From an uncultured Eubacteriales bacterium (GTDB taxonomy: Bacteria; Bacillota; Clostridia; Oscillospirales; Acutalibacteraceae), in NCBI GenBank assembly GCA_934491515.1, contig CAKSTF010000004.1:32750-96749 (forward strand): a stretch of DNA of 64,000 nt, in the 5' to 3' direction. Below are positions 15,133 through 23,302 of the stretch, piece after piece. Numbering within the stretch: position 1 is the first letter of the stretch; each line of letters starts with the position of its first letter. The position numbers and the translations under genes were made by a program. Under the pieces are notes generated by a model. It saw nothing but the letters and a program-made list of their open reading frames with translations, made no database searches and was not told the origin of the DNA.

Positions 15133-16083
15133 TTACTTTTTAAGCGCTATTGCCTTTTTGGCTTTTTCTGCAATATCCTTTGCACGCAGACCGAATCTTG
15201 TAAGCAGTTCGTCCGCAGGACCTGAATATCCGAACTCGTCCTCTATTCCTATCTTAACAACGGGAACGGGGCAGGTTTCGCAAACCGCTTCGCTTACCGC
15301 AGCGCCGAGACCGCCTATTACGGTGTGTTCCTCCGCTGTCACTATAGCGCCCGTCTCGCGTGCGGCTTTTATAACCGCTTCGGTATCAAGGGGTTTTATC
15401 GTGTGCATATTGATAACGCGCGCGGAAATACCCTCGCCCGCCAACATATCGCAGGCGATAAGCGCTTCGTTTACAAGAAGTCCTGCAGCGATTATCGTAA
15501 CGTCCGTACCGTCTTTCAGAACCGACGCTTTACCTACGGTAAATTCGTGGCTTTCATCAAAAAGAACCGGAGTTGCAAGTCTGCCGAATCTGATATAAAC
15601 GGGACCTTCCATATCTATTGCGGCATTTACCGCCTGTTTTGCCTCGGTATCGTCCGCGGGAACGATTATCGTCATACCGGGAATGGTGCGCATAAGCGCA
15701 ATATCTTCGTTGCACTGGTGGGTGGCGCCGTCCTCGCCTACCGAAATGCCGGCGTGCGTAGCGCCGATTATTACGTGAAGGCGCGGATATCCTATACCGT
15801 TACGAACCTGCTCGTAAGCACGGCCGGCGGCAAACATTGCAAAACTGCTTGCAAAAACGCGCTTGCCGGTAGAGGCAATACCTGCCGCTACGTTCATCAT
15901 ATTCTGTTCCGCTATTCCGCAATCGTAAAATCTTTCGGGAAAAGCCTTTTTGAATTTACCCGTATTTGTGGCTGCCGCAAGGTCGGCGTCAAGCACTACA
16001 AAATCGTCTCTTTTTTTGCCGAGTTCTACCAAAGCCTCGCCGTAAGAGGCGCGGGTCGCTATCTTCTTGATTTCCTGTGACAC
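15133..16083 (-). CDS. Transketolase, C-terminal subunit
   Basis: The 316-residue protein is the pyrimidine-binding plus C-terminal half of a split transketolase. It carries the catalytic Glu region FYDCGIAEQNMMNVAAG, the loop ATHAGISVGEDGATHQ, and a C-terminal domain with HTIKPLDTEAV. With the N-terminal subunit it transfers two-carbon units between sugar phosphates in the pentose phosphate pathway. I use the GTG at 16083, which has AAGGGGG about 8 nt upstream, rather than an in-frame ATG at 16125 that would overlap the N-subunit gene. It is the last gene of the miaB-led operon. Confidence 0.93.
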   Translation of the reverse strand: MSQEIKKIATRASYGEALVELGKKRDDFVVLDADLAAATNTGKFKKAFPERFYDCGIAEQNMMNVAAGIASTGKRVFASSFAMFAAGRAYEQVRNGIGYPRLHVIIGATHAGISVGEDGATHQCNEDIALMRTIPGMTIIVPADDTEAKQAVNAAIDMEGPVYIRFGRLATPVLFDESHEFTVGKASVLKDGTDVTIIAAGLLVNEALIACDMLAGEGISARVINMHTIKPLDTEAVIKAARETGAIVTAEEHTVIGGLGAAVSEAVCETCPVPVVKIGIEDEFGYSGPADELLTRFGLRAKDIAEKAKKAIALKK

Positions 16084-16096
16084 TGTCTTTTCCCCC

Positions 16097-16933
16097 TTAT
16101 GCAAGTTCCGCGCGTGCGGCGGCAAATTCTTTCATTGCCTGTTCGTACTGTTCGTCGTTAGGCGCAGAGCCATGCCACGAAACCTGATTTTCCATAAACG
16201 AAACGCCTTTGCCCTTTACGGTGTGCGCGATTATCGCAACCGGTTTATCTACCGTGTGCGCTTCCTTTACGGCTGCCTCGATTTCATCAAAATCGTGACC
16301 GTTTATGTTTATTACATGAAAACCGAAGGCCTCAAACTTTTTGTCTATCGGCTCGGCGGAGTTTACTTCCCTTATTGTGCCGTCTATCTGAAGACCGTTA
16401 AAGTCGACAAAAGCGGTAAGATTTGAAAGACCCTTATTGCCTGCAAACATAGCCGCTTCCCACACTTCGCCCTCTTCAAGTTCGCCGTCGCCCAAAAGCG
16501 CGTAAACGTTAAAGCCGCTGCCGAAGTGCTTTGAAGAAAGCGCCATACCGCAAGCCGCCGCTATGCCCTGACCTAAGGAGCCTGAGGACATATCCACGCC
16601 GGGAGTATGCTTTTTATCGGGGTGACCCTGTAAAAACGAGCCTACTTTACGCAGATTTAAAAGTTCCTCTTTAGGGAAAAATCCGCGTTCTGCCAACGTG
16701 GCGTAAAGCACCGGCGCCGCATGGCCCTTTGAAAGCACAAAGCGGTCCCTGTTTTCCATATCGGGATTTGCGGGATCTATATTCATCTCTTCAAAATACA
16801 GATATGCCATAATATCCGCCGCGGAAAGCGATCCGCCCGGATGACCCGATTTTGCCGCATGCACGCTTTTGATAATATCTTCTCTTATATCAAGAGCATG
16901 CTTACAAAGTTCAGTCTTTTTTTGTTTGTCCAT
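16097..16933 (-). CDS. Transketolase, N-terminal subunit
   Basis: The 278-residue protein is the thiamine-diphosphate-binding half of transketolase. The ThDP motif is intact, from GDGELEEGEVWEAAMFA to FVDFN, and the N-terminal SGHPGGSLSAADIMAYLYF and DRFVLSKGHAAPVLYATLA stretches are typical. It works with the product of the next gene, 13 nt downstream, as the split enzyme common in Clostridia. The ATG has GGAGA about 10 nt upstream. The gene start overlaps the HAD gene by 23 nt. Confidence 0.93.
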   Translation of the reverse strand: MDKQKKTELCKHALDIREDIIKSVHAAKSGHPGGSLSAADIMAYLYFEEMNIDPANPDMENRDRFVLSKGHAAPVLYATLAERGFFPKEELLNLRKVGSFLQGHPDKKHTPGVDMSSGSLGQGIAAACGMALSSKHFGSGFNVYALLGDGELEEGEVWEAAMFAGNKGLSNLTAFVDFNGLQIDGTIREVNSAEPIDKKFEAFGFHVININGHDFDEIEAAVKEAHTVDKPVAIIAHTVKGKGVSFMENQVSWHGSAPNDEQYEQAMKEFAAARAELA

Positions 16934-17765
16934 CGGTGTGAACTCTCCTTTTCAATGTATATATAAAGTCGGCAACCGCACCCTCTACGGCATCCCCGAC
17001 AATTATATCGGCCCTTTCCTTAACCGTATCCGGCGCGCCTGCGGGACAACCCGAAAACGCGGCGGCAGACAGCATCTCAACATCGTTATAACCGTCGCCC
17101 ACGGCAAAGAAATTTTCCTTTTTTATATTAAGTATGTCAAGCAATTTCATAAGCCCCGATACCTTTGAAACACCGCGGGGCATCTGTTCTAAATATATTC
17201 GCGTTTTGCCGTATATCTTTACCACCGTATCGTAAAAAGCGCAGGGCGAACCTATCGCTTTTATCGCCTCTTTAACGGCGGCCTGCTGACCCTCGTGGTC
17301 AAAAAGATAAAGTATCTTATTGGGAGTGCGCGAAAGTATATCGTTAAAACTTACTGTCTCGCTTGTCATCCCTTCGTAGTCCTGGTGGTCTTTGGTTTCG
17401 GCGGTCTCTTTAAGCGTATACACCTTATCACCGCAGTGCACTTCTATACCAAGTCCGGGTGCCGCCGCCTGCGCCGCTTTTATACATTCAAATCCGGAAG
17501 CGTCGATATAAGTTTCCCAAACGGTCTTTTTGTTTACAGTATCGTATATCATGCTGCCGTTGCCCACAACGCAGGGCGCAAAACCGTTGTAGATTTCCGT
17601 AACGGGCGACACGGCGGAAGCCGTTCTTCCCGTGGCGAGGCAGACAAGTCCGCCCTCGCTTTTAAAGTATTCCATCGCCTCGATATTCTTTTGCGGAAGC
17701 ACGCCGTTGTAAAGCAGTGTTCCGTCTATATCGCAGGCTAAAAGACATCCGCTAAAAATTCCCAT
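16911..17765 (-). CDS. Cof-type HAD hydrolase
   Basis: The 284-residue protein is a HAD-superfamily phosphatase of the Cof/YbjI type (class IIB cap). Motif I is ACDIDGTLL near residue 10, motif II is CLATGRTA, and motif IV is AVGDGYNDVEML; the Lys of motif III lies near VSKVSGLM. Members dephosphorylate sugar phosphates, flavin mononucleotide or similar compounds; the substrate cannot be assigned. It overlaps rluD by 14 nt and the transketolase N gene by 23 nt, so the three are translated from one message. Confidence 0.9.
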   Translation of the reverse strand: MGIFSGCLLACDIDGTLLYNGVLPQKNIEAMEYFKSEGGLVCLATGRTASAVSPVTEIYNGFAPCVVGNGSMIYDTVNKKTVWETYIDASGFECIKAAQAAAPGLGIEVHCGDKVYTLKETAETKDHQDYEGMTSETVSFNDILSRTPNKILYLFDHEGQQAAVKEAIKAIGSPCAFYDTVVKIYGKTRIYLEQMPRGVSKVSGLMKLLDILNIKKENFFAVGDGYNDVEMLSAAAFSGCPAGAPDTVKERADIIVGDAVEGAVADFIYTLKRRVHTDGQTKKD

Positions 17766-18675
17766 TTCTTCTTAAATCCTCTAAAAATTCAGTAAAATAT
17801 CGGGGCAGGTCGCTTGAAAATTCCATATATTCGCCCGTTTTTGGGTGAATAAATCCTATTTTTCTTGCGTGCAGACACTGTCCGCCGAGTTTTTTTATAA
17901 CTTTTTTCGGCCCGTAAACGTCGTCCCCTGCAAGCGGATGACCGATATACGCCATGTGTACCCTTATCTGGTGGGTCCTGCCGGTTTTAAGCCGCAGTCT
18001 TATATATGTAAAACCGCCGAAGCGTTCCAGAACCTTGTATTCGGTCTGCGCCGATTTGGAGTTTTTTTCGGTCACCGCCATTTGTTTCCGCTTCACGGGG
18101 TGGCGGCCTATCGGGGCGTCAATAAGTCCCGTATCGTCCTTTAAGTTGCCGTACACCACGGCCTCATACTCGCGCGTAAGGGAATGCGCCTTTATCTGCT
18201 GCGCCAAAGAAACGTGCGCCTTATCGTTTTTTGCAACAAGCAGAAGTCCGCTTGTGTTTTTGTCTATGCGGTGAAGTATGCCCGGGCGCATAACGCCGTT
18301 TATACCCGAAAGACTGTCACCGCAATGAAACATAACCGCGTTTACAAGCGTGTTGTCGCGATTGCCTGCGGCAGGGTGAACCACCATTCCTTTAGGCTTG
18401 TTTACAACAAGCAGGTCGCTGTCCTCGTAAACTATATCAAGCGGAATGTTTTGGGCTGTTACTTCATATTCGCGCGGCTCTTCAACCTCTATTTCAACAC
18501 GGTCGCCGTTTTTAAGACGGCGGTTTTTTTCGGCAGGAACACCGTTTACCTTAACCGCGCCGTTCTTTATTATAACCGTCGCGCGCGTACGGGAAAGACC
18601 CGCCGTCTGTGCCGTAAACGCGTCAAGACGGCAGCCCTCCGGACCGCCGTCGTATATGGCATTAAACTTTTTCAT
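17752..18675 (-). CDS. rluD: RluA/RluD family 23S rRNA pseudouridine synthase
   Basis: The 307-residue protein has an N-terminal S4 RNA-binding domain (about residues 15-75; AVKVNGVPAEKNRRLKNGD) and an RluA catalytic domain. The catalytic Asp is in GILHRIDKNTSGLLLVAK, and VVNKPKGMVVHP and GRTHQIRVHMAYIGHPL are typical. The family converts uridines of 23S rRNA to pseudouridine. The RluD name rests on the length and the S4 domain; RluC-like specificity is possible. The gene directly follows lspA with a 14-nt overlap, the common Bacillota order. Confidence 0.92.
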   Translation of the reverse strand: MKKFNAIYDGGPEGCRLDAFTAQTAGLSRTRATVIIKNGAVKVNGVPAEKNRRLKNGDRVEIEVEEPREYEVTAQNIPLDIVYEDSDLLVVNKPKGMVVHPAAGNRDNTLVNAVMFHCGDSLSGINGVMRPGILHRIDKNTSGLLLVAKNDKAHVSLAQQIKAHSLTREYEAVVYGNLKDDTGLIDAPIGRHPVKRKQMAVTEKNSKSAQTEYKVLERFGGFTYIRLRLKTGRTHQIRVHMAYIGHPLAGDDVYGPKKVIKKLGGQCLHARKIGFIHPKTGEYMEFSSDLPRYFTEFLEDLRRNGNF

Positions 18676-19192
18676 TTTTTTCGCCGGAGGTTTCCGCTTC
18701 CGCTTTAATCTTTTTAAGGCGGCTTTCCTTAATCATACCGCCGATAAAATAAATAAGCAAAAGCGCCGCGCCTATGCAAACGCCGCAGTCGGCAACGTTG
18801 AACACGGGGAATTGCGGCATAAAGGCAAAATGCAGAAAATCAACAACATAACCGCCCCTGAAAACGCGGTCTGTCATATTTCCTATTCCGCCGGAAAGCA
18901 CAAGAATTATCGCCCAGAAAAGGGTCTTATCCTTTGTTCCGTATTTTAAAAGCAGCGCAATGCACACAAGCATTATAACGCAGGTAAGCGATAACAAAAG
19001 CCACGTCGACCCACCGAGCATTCCCCACGCACCGCCGTCGTTCTTTATGTATACCGTATCAATAACGCCGGGAATAAGCACCGGTCCGTTTTCACCAAGT
19101 TCCATTCCCGCCGCCACGATATGTTTGGTTACCTGATCGCCGACAAGAAGTAATATTCCTGTAAGTACCGCTAAAATATAGGAAATCATCAT
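18662..19192 (-). CDS. lspA: Lipoprotein signal peptidase (signal peptidase II)
   Basis: The 176-residue protein has four membrane helices and the two catalytic aspartates in GGIGNMTDRVFRGGYVVDF and FPVFNVADCGVCIG. It cleaves signal peptides of lipid-modified prolipoproteins; this window encodes at least three likely substrates (the GHL10, PrsA-like and DUF3048 lipoproteins). The C-terminus has a charged tail of about 25 residues (KESRLKKIKAEAETSGEKN). AGGAGG lies 5 nt before the first of two adjacent ATG codons. Confidence 0.96.
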   Translation of the reverse strand: MMISYILAVLTGILLLVGDQVTKHIVAAGMELGENGPVLIPGVIDTVYIKNDGGAWGMLGGSTWLLLSLTCVIMLVCIALLLKYGTKDKTLFWAIILVLSGGIGNMTDRVFRGGYVVDFLHFAFMPQFPVFNVADCGVCIGAALLLIYFIGGMIKESRLKKIKAEAETSGEKNEKV

Positions 19193-19234
19193 TATTTCCT
19201 CCTGATTGTTTTGTCTGAACGGCAGATTGCCGCA

Positions 19235-19972
19235 CTAACGGGCGTAACGGGTATAAACAATAACCGTTCTGCCCTTTTTGGAAAACGTATCGCAGGAAAC
19301 TATGTCAAACCTGCCTTTCCCCCTCACGGTTATTCTGTCGCCGCCTTTAAGCACGGCGGTATGTTTTTCTGCAAGGCGCGAATTAACGCTTACCTTGCCC
19401 TCGTCTATAAGAGTTGCCGCAGCACTTCGCGAAACGCGGCAGATTTCCGCCAAAACGCAGTCTATGCGCATAGAAGCCACCGTGCCCGAACGTTCTTCCG
19501 CAGCGTCGGTTTGCGGAAGCGGCGGATCGTAGCCCTCACTTACCGTAACGCCCACCGCGCCTACCTTGTTTATCTGCGATATAACATACGGCGCGATATC
19601 GGTTTTAAGAAAAACCACCGCGCGGCCTTTTTCGGTAAGAATATCGCCTATCGCTTCCCTTTTTACGCCAAGCGCCGTAACGGCACCCAGAAAATCGCGG
19701 TGAGAAAGCGAATATTCGGGCATGTATGTAAACGTTGCCGCGGTTACGGGGAACTCCGGTTCGCTGCACCACGGCGGCAGGCAGGCAAGAATCAACCGTT
19801 CCGCACCGTCATATCCGCCGAAGAAAACAAACCTTTCGTTCCTGTTTTTCAGAATTTTCTCGGCCTCGGCTGTTTCCGCCGCCGATAAAAATCCCAAAAA
19901 CCGCGGAATGTTCTTCAGGTTTGAAAGTTCTGCCGTGTCCGCTACCCGTGCGGAAAACTCATCACGTTCCAT
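19235..19972 (-). CDS. ylmH: YlmH family RNA-binding protein (S4 domain)
   Basis: The 245-residue protein has an N-terminal YlmH domain (LSNLKNIPRFLGFLSAAE; CLPPWCSEPEFPVTAATFTY) and a C-terminal S4 domain (SRSAAATLIDEGKVSVNSRL). YlmH proteins bind RNA and the ribosome and have been linked to rescue of stalled large subunits and to division in Bacillota. It follows sepF with a TGATG overlap, so translation is coupled. I start at the ATG at 19972 rather than the TTG one codon earlier. This places it in the conserved division/wall cluster. Confidence 0.92.
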   Translation of the reverse strand: MERDEFSARVADTAELSNLKNIPRFLGFLSAAETAEAEKILKNRNERFVFFGGYDGAERLILACLPPWCSEPEFPVTAATFTYMPEYSLSHRDFLGAVTALGVKREAIGDILTEKGRAVVFLKTDIAPYVISQINKVGAVGVTVSEGYDPPLPQTDAAEERSGTVASMRIDCVLAEICRVSRSAAATLIDEGKVSVNSRLAEKHTAVLKGGDRITVRGKGRFDIVSCDTFSKKGRTVIVYTRYAR

Positions 19973-20451
19973 CAATAATAAAGTTTGCTGTCGTCCATAT
20001 CCTCAAGCGTAAGTTCGCCCATAACGTCAACACCGCGCGCCGCGATAATGAACGTGTTTTTTGCAACCTTGCGCATATTTCCGGCGTTTGCATAGGCAAC
20101 GCCGCTTAAAAAGTCAACTATTCTTCTTGAAACATCGTGCGCGGCGTCCTCAAGGTTAAGAACCACGGTCTTGCCGTCGTTAAGATTGTCAGCAATGGAA
20201 GTAACGTCGTCGAACCTGTCGGGTTTTACAAGAACCACCTGCATGGCGCTGCCCGCGGTTGCGGCAGCCGCGCGGTTGTAATTTACGGTTTTCGATTTAA
20301 CTATCTTAGGGGTTTCGGCGCGCTCTCTTCTTGCAGAAGACTCTTCCTCCGCCTCGCGTGCGGCGCGGCGGTCGGTCTGTACGCCGTCATCCTCAAAATC
20401 ATCTTCGTCCGGAATAGTCATAATGTTTTTAATGTTATCCCAAAGACCCAT
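19972..20451 (-). CDS. sepF: Cell division protein SepF
   Basis: The 159-residue protein has the SepF layout: a short N-terminal amphipathic helix (MGLWDNIKNIMTI) that binds the membrane, an acidic/charged linker, and a C-terminal domain with MQVVLVKPDRFDDVTSIAD and KTVVLNLED. SepF tethers FtsZ rings to the membrane and shapes the division septum. The longer frame from 20460 adds three residues; I use the ATG at 20451 because AAAGGATG is well placed and because SepF proteins begin with MG-type helices. It lies between yggS and ylmH, the usual context. Confidence 0.95.
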   Translation of the reverse strand: MGLWDNIKNIMTIPDEDDFEDDGVQTDRRAAREAEEESSARRERAETPKIVKSKTVNYNRAAAATAGSAMQVVLVKPDRFDDVTSIADNLNDGKTVVLNLEDAAHDVSRRIVDFLSGVAYANAGNMRKVAKNTFIIAARGVDVMGELTLEDMDDSKLYY

Positions 20452-20467
20452 ATAAAGCACATCCTTT

Positions 20468-21157
20468 TTATTTATATATCCTTCTGCCGAAAAGAGAAGT
20501 CCCGATTCTTACGAGATTTGTGCCGCATTTTACGGCACATTCGTAATCGCCCGACATTCCCATAGACAAAATTTCCATAGTACTATTATCTATTTTTTTA
20601 AGCGCGTTGTCAATAAACAGTTTGTACATTGCGTCAAAATATTTAATGTTATCCGAAGGCTTTTCGCAAACGGGCGGTATCGCCATAAGGCCCTTTATTC
20701 TAAGTCCCTCAAAGGCGGCTGCCTGTGCCGCGGCTTCCGTTAATTCTTCCGCTTTAAATCCCGATTTGCTCTCCTCATTTCCTATATTTACCTCTAAAAG
20801 CACGTCCTGCACGATTCCTTTTTTAAGCGCCGCTTTGGATATTTCTTTTGCAAGGTGCAAAGAATCCACCGAATGTATAAGTTCCACGCGACCCACAATA
20901 TCCTTTGCCTTGTTGGTCTGCAAATGCCCTATAAAATGCCGATGGGCGGACTTATCGTAAAAGGCTTCCTTTTGCAGAAACTCCTGCACGCGGTTTTCGC
21001 CTATGTATTTCACTCCGCACCTTATCGCGCGGTTTACGGTTTCCGCGTCAACCGTTTTTGTGGCTGCAAGGAGGATAATATCCTCTTCCCGTTTTCCTAC
21101 ACTTTCCGCCGCGCGGCGTATGTTTTCTTTTATAACACGGTAATTTTCTTCAAGCAT
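20468..21157 (-). CDS. yggS: YggS/YlmE family pyridoxal-phosphate homeostasis protein
   Basis: The 229-residue single-domain TIM barrel has the PLP-binding Lys in ILLAATKTVD, then YIGENRVQEF, HFIGHLQTNKAKDIV and the C-terminal SMGMSGDYECAVKCGTNLVR phosphate loop. This family binds PLP and keeps vitamin B6 and amino-acid pools balanced; it has no known catalytic activity. It sits just before sepF and overlaps the end of the HlyD-like gene by 1 nt (TGATG), as in the ylmE-sepF-ylmH cluster. Confidence 0.95.
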   Translation of the reverse strand: MLEENYRVIKENIRRAAESVGKREEDIILLAATKTVDAETVNRAIRCGVKYIGENRVQEFLQKEAFYDKSAHRHFIGHLQTNKAKDIVGRVELIHSVDSLHLAKEISKAALKKGIVQDVLLEVNIGNEESKSGFKAEELTEAAAQAAAFEGLRIKGLMAIPPVCEKPSDNIKYFDAMYKLFIDNALKKIDNSTMEILSMGMSGDYECAVKCGTNLVRIGTSLFGRRIYK

Positions 21158-22365
21158 CAGCCCACTACCTTTCCGTCATAAAGTTTTTTGCCCTTTACCA
21201 CCACTTCATCGTAAAGGCGCAGCACCTTTTCTTCGTTGCTGCTTTCCTGTTCGCAGATTATATAATCGTCCATTGTATACAAAACGTTTACCGGCACGAA
21301 CTTAACAGCGCTGCCGTTAAGCACATACACGCCCGCGGTACCGTTTACTATACGCAGCGCTTTCTTTTGTATTTTAAGGCCTGAATAGGTGTTGTTTACA
21401 AGGGTAAAATTAGCATACCGTACAGACGCGAGTTCCCGACTTACGCTTCCGCAGGAAAGAACGATTACCGCCGCGTCCTCCGCGTTGGAAAGGTTAATGG
21501 CCTTTACCGTTACCGGCAGGTCGCTGCCGCCGTCCACCGCGGAATGGAGATATAACTCGTCCCCTTCTTTAAAGCGCGCGGAATCGTTTACGGATATTTT
21601 CCCCGCCACAAACCACTCGTAACCGGAAACTATTTTTCCAACCGCTTTATCGGAAACTTCCGAAACCTTTACGGTTTTTAAAAATTCGGGCGTAAGTTCT
21701 TCCGGCGTTTTCCCCGAAAGCATACTCTCGTACCCGTCCACATGGGATATAAAATATCCCGACATAGGCGCCGCAATTATTCCCGAAGCCGCAGGGAGCG
21801 ACGCGGAAAGCGAGGAAAGTTCCTCTTTAAGCGCGGTAAGCCTTGCGGAAAAATCGGTTTGCTCGCCGGTTATCATCTGTCGCCTGTTTACCGCGGTAAG
21901 CAGCCTGCGAGTATACTCCGAACTGTCGGTAAAAGTTCCGTTGGTGCAGTTTTTTACAAGTTCCCCCAGCGCTTCGTCCACCTTTGCGTTTACAAGACTT
22001 AAGTCCGAAGCGGAAACGCTGTTGTAACCCTGCAATTCTTCTATATCCGCTATTTTACTGTTAAGTTCGCTTATTCGGCTTACCGTGTAGGACGTTGCAG
22101 CGCTGTCGTAAATATCGGCCACCGCGCCGCCCTTTGCAACGCGGCTGCCGTCGCTTGCCACAAAATGCAGCACTCCCGTGCTGCCGCTTTCTATAACCGT
22201 TTCTTCACGGACTATAAGCCCCTTGAACTTAACGCCGTCTATTGTCTCGTAAAACTCGGCGCTTTCGGTGGTTATCGGCTTATAAACGGCGGAATATATC
22301 TGATGCACCAAAAACAGCAGCAATATACCGATTATAAAGATTTTAAGAATTTTGTGATTATTCAA
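21157..22365 (-). CDS. HlyD-like membrane fusion protein of the sepF cluster
   Basis: This 402-residue protein has one N-terminal membrane helix (IFIIGILLLFLVHQIYSA) and a large outside part. It has a split lipoyl-like half (VKFKGLIVREETVI, then SGSTGVLHFVASDGSRVAKGG), a helical hairpin near residues 90-190 and a beta-rich C-terminal region. This fits HlyD/AcrA-type adaptors, but no transporter gene is nearby, and similar genes sit next to yggS-sepF in many Clostridia, so a wall or division role is possible. An in-frame TTG lies at 22386; I use the TTG at 22365, which has AGGGA about 7 nt upstream. Confidence 0.75.
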   Translation of the reverse strand: MNNHKILKIFIIGILLLFLVHQIYSAVYKPITTESAEFYETIDGVKFKGLIVREETVIESGSTGVLHFVASDGSRVAKGGAVADIYDSAATSYTVSRISELNSKIADIEELQGYNSVSASDLSLVNAKVDEALGELVKNCTNGTFTDSSEYTRRLLTAVNRRQMITGEQTDFSARLTALKEELSSLSASLPAASGIIAAPMSGYFISHVDGYESMLSGKTPEELTPEFLKTVKVSEVSDKAVGKIVSGYEWFVAGKISVNDSARFKEGDELYLHSAVDGGSDLPVTVKAINLSNAEDAAVIVLSCGSVSRELASVRYANFTLVNNTYSGLKIQKKALRIVNGTAGVYVLNGSAVKFVPVNVLYTMDDYIICEQESSNEEKVLRLYDEVVVKGKKLYDGKVVG

Positions 22366-23302
22366 ATCGGTATCCCTGCCTTTCAAGTATTCGTTTTGCC
22401 GAGGAAAGAACGTTGTCGCTGTCGGCGTATATCCAGTTTATATCGTCCCTTGCGCCGAACCACGTAAGTTGTCGCTTGGCATAGCGACGTGTCTGCCGTT
22501 TAAGGTTTTCCACCGCTTCGTCAAGGGTTATCTCCCCTTCAAAAAACGAAAAAAACTCTTTATGTCCTATCGCCTGAACCGCGCCGCGTGTACCGCTTTC
22601 TTTTCTTAAATAGGCGGCGCGCGCCTCCTCTAAAAGACCGTTTTCCATCATTATATCAACACGCGCGTTTATGCGGTCGTAAAGTTTTTGTCGGTCTTTA
22701 TATGTAATGCCTATCACGGTAGGAATAAAAGGCGATTCGTTCTGCCTTGAAATCTGTTTTTGCTGCGCTTTTGTAAGGCCCGTGGTTTCGGCAATTTCAA
22801 GTGCCCGCACTATTCGGCGGCGGTCGTTTGGGTGCAGCGCGGCGGCAGAATCGGGATCGAAAGAGCGCAAAACGGCAAGCATATGCTCTCCGCCGTTTGC
22901 GTCATACTCCGCTTCAAGCCGTTTTCTTACTTCCTCGCTGCCGTTTTCTTCGCAGTATTCTATATTGTCGATAAGCGAATTTACATAAAGTCCCGTGCCG
23001 CCTACCGTTACGGGTATTTTGCCGCGCGCGGCTATTTCGCGCGCCGCCTCGCGCGCCGCTTTTACATATCCGTAAACCGTAAATTTTTCACCGTAAGGTA
23101 AAAATTCAAGCAAGTGGTGCGGTATGCCGCACTGTTCTTCTTTCGATGCGGCGGCAGACGCTATATGCATATCTTTATACACCTGCATTGAGTCCGCCGA
23201 TATTATTTCACCGTTTACGGCTTTTGCAATATTAACGCCAAGCGCCGTCTTTCCGCTTGCCGTAGGCCCTACGACAAATATTATCTTAATTTTTTCGTTC
23301 AT
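22358..23302 (-). CDS. miaA: tRNA dimethylallyltransferase
   Basis: The 314-residue protein has the P-loop GPTASGKT near residue 12, the catalytic-site ISADSMQVYKDM, and VTVGGTGLYVNSLID. It transfers a dimethylallyl group to N6 of A37 in tRNAs that read codons starting with U. The product is then methylthiolated by MiaB, encoded at the start of the same operon, so both steps of ms2i6A synthesis are co-transcribed. It overlaps mutL by 4 nt (ATGA) and the next gene by 8 nt. Confidence 0.96.
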   Translation of the reverse strand: MNEKIKIIFVVGPTASGKTALGVNIAKAVNGEIISADSMQVYKDMHIASAAASKEEQCGIPHHLLEFLPYGEKFTVYGYVKAAREAAREIAARGKIPVTVGGTGLYVNSLIDNIEYCEENGSEEVRKRLEAEYDANGGEHMLAVLRSFDPDSAAALHPNDRRRIVRALEIAETTGLTKAQQKQISRQNESPFIPTVIGITYKDRQKLYDRINARVDIMMENGLLEEARAAYLRKESGTRGAVQAIGHKEFFSFFEGEITLDEAVENLKRQTRRYAKRQLTWFGARDDINWIYADSDNVLSSAKRILERQGYRFE